Source: Dichetophora obliterata
Taxonomy: Eukaryota; Arthropoda; Insecta; Diptera; Sciomyzidae
NCBI GenBank assembly: GCA_963920525.1
Contig: OY986439.1
Span: forward strand, 19,967,819 to 20,031,818
Direction: 5' to 3'
DNA: 64,000 nucleotides
Shown here: positions 46,401 through 56,340 of the stretch, in pieces
Layout of the letters: each line of letters starts with the position of its first letter
Numbering within the stretch: the first letter of the stretch is position 1
Program-made: the position numbers and the translations under genes
Notes under the pieces: model-generated
Seen by the model: only the letters and a program-made list of their open reading frames with translations
The model's database searches: none
What the model was told of the DNA's origin: nothing

Positions 46401-46900
46401 TATAGATAAGGCAAGCCTTGGTATTCCTCTCACCACATGTAAACTCCTTATCCATGAGTTTTCCGGCATCAAAACCAACAACAGATGGTCAGCTGGTAGC
46501 ACGTGTAATATAACGCGGCAAATCTCGCCCAAATTCAAACTTCAGCGTTCAAAAGAACTCATTTCTCTCAGTAGAGACCACATCAGCACCATGGTAGAGA
46601 TCCTTAACGGGGCACTGTCTTATTGGCAGACACTCTTAAAGGTTAAACATATCCCACAACCAGTGTTGCCATGAAAAAAAATTATACAGCGTAACTTTTG
46701 CACTCTGCTCGTCGGATTTCTCATCGGATTTGTGAAACTCTGAAAACACGAACTAAGAAATTTTCAGTCGCATTTTACAACAAAGAAGACAAATAAAATA
46801 TTGCATTTATTTTTGCAAGGTTTATTTATTTAAAAAAAATCACATTTTTTCAAAAGTCAATTCAATCATCATTATAAATATAGAAAATATATTATAATAA

Positions 46901-47665
46901 CCCTATAGGAACAAACTAACTTGTTTTTAAAAACAACTAATTAAAAAACTAATTTAAAACAAACTAGCTTATCAACTACTTTGAATTATATTAAGGCGCC
47001 ATCCAATTCAATTTTGAATAGTTTTTATTGCATTATATATAAAGTAATTGAAAAACTACTTCAAAACAAGTGGCTTAAAAACTACTTTGAATTTTATTAA
47101 GACGGCGACTACTCTGATTTTGACATGTTTTTATTGCAAATTTTTATTATAATACAACTTTATATATATTCAACCATGCTTTTATTCGATGTTTTCAACC
47201 ATCAAATATTATTAACTTTAGGCTTTCACTAATATAAATTTATGTATTTTTTTATAACAATAAAATAAATGATCTCTTCTTTTAAAATGTATAGAAATTT
47301 AAAATTTTTACGCTTTTAAATTCATCTTCAGTAAGTGGAATATTAACTACAATAGTTTTGAATTAATTTATTTTAAAGTAATGAAAAAAATAATTTAAAT
47401 TTAACTAATTTAACAAGTAGTTGAAAATATATGCGGTTTTCAATTGATTTATTTTAAAGTGGTTAACAAAATAATTCAAAATTTAACTAATTTAACAAGT
47501 AGTTGAAAACATATGCAGACGAAAGTCAATTGACCTTTTTAGCGGACATCACCATACAAAATATGTTAGTTCGTTCTATGGAAAAAAGTCAGAATTTCAA
47601 CTAGTTGTGGTTGACAAAAAACTACTTTTTCAACTACTTTTAAATTAGTTGATTATCCTACAGGG
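46901..47665. mobile_element. Probable MITE nested in the hAT
   Basis: CCCTATAGGA at the left and TCCTACAGGG at the right are inverted with one mismatch. Both are followed inward by several CAACTA/TAGTTG words. Two direct ~80-bp subrepeats sit at about 47356-47434 and 47435-47517. No clear duplication. Confidence 0.5.
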
Positions 47666-47945
47666 AAATTATATTTTGAAAATATTTTTGAACACACAAA
47701 CAAAGAGTAAAAATCAAATTAAAAATACATTTGCAACACAGTTTGGTTTAATGTAGATCTCTTAAATCGGTAAAATAAAATACATAGAGCTATAATAGAT
47801 AATTTTTTTAATTTTAACTCTATAAATGTAACGCTTTTGCTTCAAGTAAATTAACGAAAAAATGTTGTTGTTTTAAACCAGCAAAAACAAAAAAATTAAA
47901 ATTTGGTAAAAAAAATATGTGTCAGAAAATATAATTATTTCGAAG

Positions 47946-48139
47946 TCAGTTAAAATCTTTCATACGCAGATAATTTTTTGTATGCATAGTTCCTTCCATT
48001 GTTTCTAACTCTAATCTATTGCAAACTTTAGTTTTATTAATATTTATTTGACTAAAAGTTCGCTCAACGTTAGCTGAGGAATTCGGTAAGCTCAACAATT
48101 CAAAAATAAATTTTCCCATTATTGGAAATGCAGGAGTAC
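47946..48139 (-). pseudogene. hAT transposase dimerisation domain remnant
   Basis: The minus strand reads LLSLPNSSANVERTFSQINI followed by NKTK, then NRLELETMEGTMHTKNYL, and ends in TGA. This is the hAT C-terminal dimerisation region, open for about 60 codons. Upstream catalytic parts are replaced by the nested MITE and AT-rich sequence. Confidence 0.75.
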
Positions 48140-48656
48140 AATAGCATCTTTTTATTTTAAAGTTGCCATCAATTTTATTATACTAATTTTTTTCTTTTCA
48201 TATAAATGTATGTAAAAATATATGCAAAATCGGACGCGGGATCTACTTTTTCTGAAATCGTAACATTTTGAAGAATTTTGGCCAAATATTGGAACGTCGG
48301 ATTCAAGTTTTAAAATCGTAACATATCCGATATATCGGACCATATGGCAACGCTGCCCACAACGACTTTCAAAGGGGCTGTATAGATGAGGAGGAGAAAT
48401 AATCTACAGTACATTTCCTCTACACTTGCCCAGCGCTGGCTTAAAAACTCTTCCTCCACTTAGGTAACTGTTTCTTCAATGACCTTGACGAACTCTCGGA
48501 ATTTTCGGTTTATCGATTCCTAGGCTGAGTTAACAGCTCAAATTGGTTGAAATAGAGATAGGAAAATTAACCCTTAGTATCACAAAAGGCCTCATTGGCC
48601 TAAGTGTGTCTCGTTTGAGACAGCCACACTAATCTAACCTAACCTAACTTGTAATA

Positions 48657-49007
48657 CGTTTACACCAAAAGTAAAACACGTTTTATAACTATTGTGTTTT
48701 ATTGCTCAAAACACAACTGTTTACACCGCCTTTTTCACGTTTTAGTTTGACGTTTATGTTTTCTTATTCTTCCATTTTTGCTTTTGTTTTGCTCATTTTC
48801 GTGAAAAAATTAAGCTTTGAGGGCTTGAGGTGCCACCTTTAATTTTTGCCATAATATGTTTCGACCTTTACAGTGTTTTAATGGTGTTTTATAATAAAAC
48901 GCGCTGTGAGGTGTTTTGAATTTTGTTAAAACATTCAAAATAAGTCGTGTTTTGGCTCTTACACGCGATAAATTCTCAAAACACGTTTTGAAGGTTTGGT
49001 GTAAACG
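48657..49007. mobile_element. MITE with CGTTTACACC ends
   Basis: CGTTTACACCAAA (left) is matched by TTTGGTGTAAACG (right), and the match continues as AAAACACGTTTT. It is 351 bp, begins 8 bp after the LINE tail, and has no gene. A 91-codon frame near its right end is incidental. Confidence 0.65.
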
Positions 49008-49868
49008 CACTATTTTTTTTTTTTTTTTTTGATTCGCCCGGAGGTATGAGTCTTCCAAAGATACGAATACCCGACCTATACGCATGCACGATTTACACTC
49101 TAGAACCTGCCCGAATCAGGCCGGGACAGACAGAATGCACCTACGTACTAAACATACCCCCTATTGGCAATTAGGATTTTCCACTAAGCACATTAATTGC
49201 CTTTTCAGCGGAATTTAAAAATTTAATATATAACAAACGCGTATTTAAGTATATTTAATTCTATATAAATAAGCAACATCGAATTAAACTATAGTGATTA
49301 TTAATACCCGAAAAACAATCCTGATTTCAAAAACAATCAAAAACACTAAACTAATTTTAACTGGTTTGAGGCCATTGCCCAACCCAAGGACCTACGTGGA
49401 AATGAGATAAATCTCATATCCGCCAAATCAAAATCCCAATTAGTTGGATATGCATTTGGGCCAACGCAGGCATAAACTTGTGTAGAAAAGAGATATACTC
49501 TGGCACACCAATCCAGGTGATAGTGTGAGTTTAGTCTAATTTCAAATCATGAAACCACGTGAGCACGTAAATCCAAATTCGATTTAAAATTAAAATATTG
49601 AATAATTAAAAAGTAAGTTTTAAAAACGATTCATATTTGATGGTGCTTACTTTATAAAACATAATATCGAGACAAAAAAGAGAAACAGAACAATCTCAAT
49701 TACCAATATTATATTGTTATAAAACTGCGTTAGGTATAATAGGATGAAGTTAAATTGATTTAATTATTTAAATGTAATATAATTTTTCGTTTGAAGACGT
49801 CTACCGAATCAGAAAAATTAATCATGTTGAAGTTATCATTGAATTCACTGCACACACATCGTAAAACT
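49008..49868. other. Spacer, possibly LINE 3' UTR at its right side
   Basis: A T-homopolymer (about 49013-49030) is followed by a GC-richer non-coding patch to 49160. The AT-rich part at 49550-49868 may be the 3' UTR of the next LINE. Confidence 0.4.
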
Positions 49869-51654
49869 TCATGAAAAGGAAAACAGAAAATGTCTAGTTC
49901 CTCTCCTTGGGATGTTAAGATTTAGAGCTGAGATGAGATATTCCGAATTAATCTCGCCACGAAGTAATTTATACAGAAACATGACATTAAGCATCATTCT
50001 TCTGCTTCTTAGGGAAGGTAGTAAAATAATTTTAAGGCGTATTTCATACGATGGAAGCATAATATTGGGGTTCCAATGACTATGACCTAAAGCAAAAAGT
50101 AAAAACTGTTTTTGAACGGATTCTTCTATGGCGTCGATGTAGACATTATATTGTGGGTTCCATATAACTGATGCATATTCAAGAATTGGCCTTACGAGAG
50201 AGGTATTTAATAATTTAGTAGTAAAGGGATCACTGAATTCTTTAGCCCATCTTTTACTGAAACCAAGCACCAGTCCACAAGTCTATTTAGATCAGATTGT
50301 AAAAGATGTCGTTCTTCGGGTGATTTGTAACAAAGAAAAAGTTTCACGTCGTCAGCGTACATTAAGACGTTACAGTGTTTTGTTACCGAAGCAAGATCGT
50401 TATTGAATAGTAAAAACAAAACCGGTCCAAGATGACTGCCCTGAGGAACGCCAGAAGTGACCGAAATACTTTTTGAAAGAGAATTCTTATATAAAACCTT
50501 TTGAGTACGTCTAGATAAATACGAATTTATTCAATTTAATAATGTGACAGGAAACCCAATAAAGTGGAGTTTTTTCAAAAGAAGAGTATGATTGTCGAAA
50601 GCTTTGCTAAAGTCCGTATAAATAACACCAGTCTGCAGTTCCAACGAAAAACCTTTATAACACGCGTAGTAAACTCTAAGAGGTTTGTTGTAGTGGACTT
50701 TCCCTTCAGAAAACCAGTTTGAAAGACAGAAATAGTGGAAGATACGGAGTGGGTTAATTGATCAGTTATGATTTTCGCAAATAACTTAGGGATTGTACTT
50801 AATTTTGCAATTCCTCGATAGTTAGAAACATCTATCTTGGAGCCAGATTTATGAAGGGGTATAATATAAGAATCCTTCCATATAATAGGAAAATAACCAC
50901 TATGCAAGGAAATATTAAAAATGTTGGCTAGAGGATTACACAGGTTTGTAGCACATTGCGTTAAAATACAGCTTGGAATTTTATCAGGGCCGGTCGTAAA
51001 AGAAGATTTTACTTGTCGAAGATAACACATGACAATATTTGGGTCTATTACAGGAGTTTCAAAAGAGTCAACTGGCGGGAGAAAAGGATACACCGTGCTA
51101 GTATTAAATGGTATATCGGAGTAAGTTGATTTAAAGAAGCTTGCAAACATGTTAGAAATCACATTGTCACAAGATGATTCTTCCTGATTGAATTTCATAA
51201 GGGGTGGAAAGCTGGAGGCTTTACGTTTTGAGTTAACAAAACTATAGAAAAGTTTTGGATCATCTTTAAATTGAGATTTCATGTTAATTATATAAGCAGA
51301 ATAGCATTGTTTATTTCACAGTTGATATCTGTAACGACAAGAAGAATAGGAAGCAAAGTCTAAACTAGAACCAGATATTTTATATTTTTTAAATAAGCGA
51401 TTTTTTAAATTTTTAAGTGCCTTTAGATCATTTGTTAGCCGGATTGGATTTAAAGGATTGGAGAAACACCTTTTTTTTTGACGGACAATAAGAAACACCA
51501 TTGCAGAGTATCATTGAAAAACTGTACAGAAGATTCGACGTCATAATATGAATATGATGTTCCGTTAGTTAAAATTGGAGACCAATCAGTCTGCGAATGT
51601 AAGGAATTATATTTTACATAGTCCGTTTTCTTAAACGGTTTCTTAAACGGTATT
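49869..51654 (-). pseudogene. Jockey-like LINE reverse transcriptase, decayed
   Basis: In minus-strand order: FKDDPKLFYSFVNSKRKASS, SSFTTGPDKIPSCIL, NYRGIAKLSTIPKLFAKIIT, GFLKGKSTTTNLLEF, then after a frameshift VIYTDFSKAFD (Asp), a stop, TSGVPQGSHLGPVLF and MYADDVKLF (YADD at 50348-50359). A deletion removes part of the thumb. SKRWAKEFSDPFTTKLLNTS, then LVRPILEYASVIWNP, leads to the end at 49869. The NYRGI style is that of insect Jockey-group LINEs. The 5' end is cut at about 51654, where a mariner fragment begins, so the 116-codon open frame at 51450-51800 is a chance mariner/LINE fusion. Confidence 0.75.
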
Positions 51655-51990
51655 AGATCAATACATTTCTTCTTAAGTTTTTCCAACATTTTTATTCCTA
51701 ACAAATAGTAGACTTTATCAAAGTTTTCAAAACAGGCGTTTGTGTCAGTGATTAACTCATCATTCGATCCAAATATTTTATCGCCTAGCCTTTTTTTCAA
51801 GTTTGGAAATAATCGCAGGGGCTAAATCTGGAGAATGTGATGGAGGGCTTCATAAAGGGCTTCAAAAATGTCCGTCGGTGTGTTGTCATGGCGGAAGAGT
51901 ACTTTTTCTTTGGCAAATCGTTGCTTGAAAAAATAAATGTCTTATGTGAAAATTTGCACTTTTGAGATTTTTGAGAAAATAGCGGTGAGT
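51655..51990 (-). pseudogene. Mariner transposase C-terminal fragment
   Basis: The minus strand reads VLFRHDNTPT (second catalytic Asp), then HSPDLAP and, after a shift, LGDKIFGSNDELITDTNACF, ending KKCID. This is the C-terminus of a mariner transposase (DD34D type, third Asp in SPDLAP-x-D). At least one frameshift is present. It is directly fused to the 5'-truncated LINE. Confidence 0.7.
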
Positions 51991-52145
51991 CCACAAAAAT
52001 TTGGTAATCTTTTGTAAACTATGTCTGCAAATAGACCTGAAATTATGAAGAATATTGGAACATTAGATTTTTAATTATAGCCGCTTTTTCTCAATAATCT
52101 CAAAAGTGGAAATATTCACATACGACATTAATTTTCTCAAGCGAC
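51923..52145. repeat. ~60-bp imperfect inverted repeat
   Basis: GCTTGAAAAAATAAATGTCT...TTTGAGATTTTTGAGAAAA (from 51923) is matched in inverse by the stretch at 52085-52145, with a loop of about 105 bp. It includes part of the mariner fragment, so an inverted duplication is likely. Confidence 0.5.
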
Positions 52146-52759
52146 TAAGTGCGATTGTTTTTACTTCAAATCAATAGCTGCGTTCCATTCGCTTCAAAAT
52201 AATCCAGATTATTTTTTTTTTACATGCAAAACAAAAACAAAAATAATAATCCTATAACAAATAGGATTATTTTTGCTATCCATATAAAATTGTGATATAG
52301 CCTTTAAAAAATTTGAAACACAGGTGCCGCACCTGTATATTTTTATGAGCTATCATTTCATTTTTTGAATTATTTGTTTGTTTGATACAATGACTATTAA
52401 GTAGCCATGACAGCTACCCCTATTTTCTCACGAGCTGCGACCATCGAATGCTAAACAAAAGAAAACAAAACAAACCGCGCGTGTCACACACATTGGATGC
52501 ATTCAGTGGAGCCAACAATTGCACTTAAATTATTTATATATTGCATAATATTAATAATTAAATTAAATAATTTACAATTTTTCTGACGTTTAGAGTAAAC
52601 CCGTTCAGAGAAAAACATCATTCACTAAGGTATCGCTACCATAACAGTTCAAAACAGTTTTGAACGACTCACGTTCTCATAATACCTAATAGTTATTGTA
52701 TCATGATTGCTTGCTTGAATATAATTTTGACTGCAACGGTAGTGCCCTCTACGAGTCGT
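52146..52759. other. AT-rich insertion between two mariner parts
   Basis: No gene recognised. It separates the mariner N-terminal and C-terminal pieces, or the two pieces come from different copies. Confidence 0.4.
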
Positions 52760-53450
52760 TTTTCTTGCAATTATATTAAGGCGAAAGGAGCGCAGCTAAT
52801 GTTAAACCTTTTAGACAGCTGTGAATAATATTCGTCGGTGATCGTTTCACCCTTTTCTAGGTAATTGAAGTTAATCTCCGAATGCAACTGTCGCCTTAAG
52901 CTTATTGGTCGCCAGACCGAACTTGATCTTCTTTGGTGCACATTCACCCGGTTTACTGCTTTGACTGCTTTGGTGTGTTGTGTATCCATAATTCGGCTGC
53001 GGTTTCGAAACGGCGCAAGAGCTCCTTCGGATTGCAGTTGACCAAACACTCCTTTGAAGTGGTCACACGGCTGTGTTTATGGTCATGTGTGAGCAATCGC
53101 GGAACCTATTGACCGAGTAGCTTTTTCATGTCCAAATATTCATAAAAAATATGATGAACCCTCTCAGAAAAGACTCCTATAGCCTCAGACACCTCACGCA
53201 CTTTCAATCTTCGATCGTCCAGTATCAAAACATGGATTTTTTCCACGATTTCTGGCGTGACGACCTCTTTTGGGTGACCTAAGCATTGAGCGTCACTTGT
53301 GCTGGTACGACCACTATGAAATTCAGTAAACCACTTCTTAATCATTGAAATTGATAGCGCACAGTCCTCATAGTAATTTTCAAGCCTTTTCTTGGTTTCG
53401 GTGCTGGTTTTTTTACGCAAAAAATAATGCTTCGCCAAGTTTTATTTTTT
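52760..53450 (-). pseudogene. Mariner transposase N-terminal and middle part
   Basis: The frame 53106-53438 contains the mariner helix-turn-helix region (ISMIKKWFTEFHSG, VREVSEAIGVFSERVHHIFY, EYLDMKKL). After a stop it continues as VPRLLT, VTTSKECL and NPKELLRRFETAAELWIHN, with more stops. The first catalytic Asp region (usually DETWIH) reads AELWIH here, so the catalytic residue itself is changed. It is inactive. Confidence 0.75.
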
Positions 53451-53762
53451 CCATTTTCTTTGAAATTCACGAGTTTTTCTAATTTCAATGGCTATTTAAC
53501 ACAAACTAGATGGTGTAGCTTTATCAAAATTTTACAGTAGTCTATTGACAGGACCCGTGTTGCATTTAAAATTACTACGTGTGAAATCAAAAAAGTCACT
53601 GACTTCTCAAAAAGCCTATGTATCATAATCAACTTCATTCAAACATCGAAATGCGTCTCTACTTCCACTTTTGTAGAAACTTTCCATTATAAAGTGCTAA
53701 TTTTATTTTCAGGACTTGATGGAACTCGATAATATGCCATAAAACATCTATAAGATAAAAAA

Positions 53763-54035
53763 TTATTTGAATAATTTTTTAATCGAATACGAAGCGACAA
53801 ACTGTGCAACATAACTTTCAGCCTCTGCCATATTGGGCTGTTCTATTATTGGTCTCGATTCTAAGGTGCAGCAAATGAATATGCGTTTGGGGACTTGAGT
53901 CAATGGGATGACTACATTGGTGCTGCTTTGAAAGGCTATCGTTGCGGAATTTCGAAAACAAGCACATTTACAAAAACCAAACAAGCCCCATTTTGTGTCA
54001 AACAATAACAACAACAACAATACGAAATTCAGCAT
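53763..54035 (-). other. Unrecognised 90-codon frame
   Basis: The minus frame starts at a true ATG and begins with a hydrophobic stretch (MLNFVLLLLLLF) derived from a GTT run, followed by CKCACF and NMAEAESYVAQFVASYS. It could pass for a secreted small protein, but the hydrophobic part is explained by the triplet repeat. No promoter or poly(A) signal was found. Confidence 0.22.
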
Positions 54036-54098
54036 GCACTTCTTTGCCTATTTTTAACAAAGGAAACACGGCAAGTAGCTAAAGGTTGAAGCAACATC

Positions 54099-54215
54099 AT
54101 GGCTACTACAAACATGCACATTCATGTGAGCAGCGCCCATTTTCGATTGGAATGTGCTGCGCCTCCTGCCCACAAGGCGCATCAGGCGTTACTTGTTTCC
54201 TTGCTACAATACTGA
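54099..54215 (+). other. Small frame (38 aa) followed by an in-frame open extension
   Basis: ATG with context ACATCATGG opens 38 codons of GC-richer, non-repetitive sequence (MATTNMHIHVSSAHFRLECA at its start). It stops at TGA followed by C. The same frame then stays open for another ~92 codons, to 54489. Possibly a small protein with a leaky stop, possibly chance. Confidence 0.2.
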
Positions 54216-54388
54216 CTGCATCCGACATATGCACTAGATGTGCGCACAGCGGTATGGAGTCCTGAGTGTGTAGAGTCAGTCAGTCGGTTTGTCGATCGTT
54301 ACGTAGGTCGGCTGGCGGCTGGTGGGTTGTTTGGTCGGCCCAATCAAACGAAAACATCAAACTGCACAAATAAACAAAAGCCGCACAA

Positions 54389-54944
54389 ATGCAAAAAACC
54401 AATTTCCATTTACGACAGGACACTGACGCAGGACTTTTCTACTATATATGCAAGGCAAGGACCAACCATGCCAAGCCAAGCCAAACGATGAGAACTGTGT
54501 TCAACCGACATCTATATCCGGTGAGTGGGTGTGAGTGTGTAAGTAAGCCAACCCACACAAACGCACCCAGCGCAACGCTCCAACGTTGGGCAATCTAAAA
54601 GGATGACAGCAACAACATTTTGCTGCATGCACAGAATCACGCAAACATGCCCACACACACACGCATACTTTACCCATCAAAGGATCTACTTGCATGAACC
54701 ACTCATTCGTATCCATGAGTTCAAAGAATATACTTTGAATACGGCCGCCGCCCACTATTCATTAATTGATATTGCAGTGAAAATTCGCAGAATTTCTTTC
54801 GTGCTATTTTCGTTCTAGAATCCGGAAGCACGGCCAGTCAGACAGACATTTGGCTCACGCGGTGCAACGGAGCAGCAGCAGCATAGCACGCAACATCAGG
54901 ATAGGTCAACTGCACAGGGTGGGCTTTGGGCCTGCCAAAGCTGA
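54389..54944 (+). other. Possible two-exon small gene, 85 aa
   Basis: Exon 1 (54389-54520) starts at ATG with context ACAAATG and ends at CCG/GTGAGT, a strong donor. The intron (54521-54818, 298 nt) ends TTTTCGTTCTAG. Exon 2 (54819-54944) adds 41 codons in phase, rich in Gln and Ser (GATEQQQHSTQHQD), to TGA. No promoter or poly(A) signal was located. The product is not recognised. The pieces are short enough for chance agreement. Confidence 0.25.
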
Positions 54945-55644
54945 GGTCTGCGCTTTTTTTGGTCATGCATTAAAACAACAACAACAACAGCAACAGCAAC
55001 AAAAACACAGGGGCAAATACAAGAAAAAGGATAACAAAAAGAGGTCTACTACAGCTACTACACGTAAAAAAAAAACACACATAAGAACAAATGCCGACTT
55101 CATTTGCTGCACTCACGTTCTGCGTGCATGTGAATGTGTTTCTGTTGCGTGCATGCTGCATGCATGTGTGCGTTGGCTATGTTGCCAAAGGATATGCGAA
55201 TACAGCATTGCAAGTCAAAATAGAATAAGGAAAATGGATATAAAAAGGTTTTTCTGCCATTTTTGTGCTTGCTTGGATGGCACAAAAAAACTTTGAGTTA
55301 AAAATCAATACTCGCACAGGGAAGCGCACACAGGCGGTAGCACGAATAACACTCTTATACACACACACACACACATATGCAGAGAATAGACTGGATGACG
55401 GTATGTGGCGTATGTTCCCTACGTGCGCCTAGCTTGCTATTTCATCAATTATTTATATGCAAGAAATATGGTCGTTGTCTGACATGTGACGAGGTAGGTA
55501 GGCGGGTCAGATGGATCCTGAAGTGACCAGCTGGAAAAACTATTTCCAGTTATTATCGGAAAAGACAAGGTACTGCTGTTGTTTTGTATAAAAACTAGTA
55601 CTAAGTATTGTATAATTCCTCTAGTAAACTAACGCGAACAAAGC
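54945..55644. other. GC-richer non-coding stretch with CA and CAA runs
   Basis: Open frames here follow CAA repeats and lack ATG starts. A (CA)n run lies at about 55359-55375. Confidence 0.4.
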
Positions 55645-56082
55645 GTAAAACCAGACTACAATGGTGGAGTCCAGATCTTACAGAGTAAAGACGCGACCTA
55701 AAAGATTTCTTCAAACTATCTAAAATAGCTGTCCAAGAAGAAATATGGAGGATCTTAGAGTTCCCTCTATTTAGAGCCAGCTAATCAAAGACAATGAGGA
55801 ATGGACGGAGTGTAGTCAAGAATCCCTTGAAGTGCTTTTATATTAACATTTTCCAGGCTGTTCTGTAGCTCTAAACACTATCTCAATACGAAGACACTGT
55901 ACAGACACGCTACAGGATCCACACGACTTAATAACGTCGAATAAAATCCAGTGTGCTATAAACTCGTTTTCGAAATATAGATATCCGGGACCAGATGGTA
56001 TAATTCCTGCCATGTTGCAAACGGCCGAATCACAAGAGTCGTTTCATAGCTTGAGAATATTTATAAAGGACTAGCAGGCCAC
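55645..56082 (+). pseudogene. LOA-like LINE fragment (pre-RT and start of RT)
   Basis: It is colinear with about 34740-35075, including the codons for SPGPDGIIPAM, written here as CCGGGACCAGATGGTATAAT. Several frameshifts and stops are present. It ends near GACTAGCAGG, at the point where the fragment at 61449 begins. Confidence 0.75.
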
Positions 56083-56340
56083 TGTTGTCCGCGACTTCGC
56101 CACGGACGATTTTTATCAATATCCCTAACGCCTTAGAGACGGGACAATTTTTTAACACATGTGCTAATTTTTACCTAATTTTGATTTTCACAAGTTTTTA
56201 TGTGAGCTAGTTTTGTGACATCCGACTCAGTGATGCCCTATGGCATCATCGTCCTTATTGGGTTAAGACAATACATATCAAAGAAATAAAAAATTATATT
56301 TTTTCTTTTGTTTTGTTTTTGAGCGCCGCACAGTGGCCCT
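56083..56340. other. Spacer before the satellite
   Basis: Nothing recognised. Confidence 0.4.

Larger units (their letters stand above)
46661..48355 (-). mobile_element. hAT transposon inserted in the LINE, 8-bp duplication
   Basis: A perfect CCCACAAC lies at 46653-46660 and 48356-48363. The ends are CAGTGTTGCCAT and the complement of ATGGCAACGCTG. It is 1695 bp and itself contains a MITE (46901-47665). The transposase C-terminus remains on the minus strand. Confidence 0.88.
46030..48648 (+). mobile_element. LINE 3' end (LOA/I group) split by a hAT
   Basis: The left part (46030-46660) holds a decayed RNase H. The right part (48364-48648) continues with a C-terminal remnant resembling GCIDEEE and FFNDLDELSEFSVYRFLG, then the 3' UTR. 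The end has two hairpins (GGCC/GGCC at 48588-48600; GTCTC/GAGAC at 48608-48621) and the tail CTAACCTAACCTAAC (48634-48648). A hAT lies between the two parts with a perfect duplication. The 5' end is not resolved. Confidence 0.75.

Noticed and set aside
54850..55296. 148-codon plus-strand frame with poly-Gln and Cys-rich end
   Set aside because: It starts at TTG with no early ATG and depends on a CAA repeat and CATGCATG-type low-complexity sequence. It may partly overlap a real exon in another frame.
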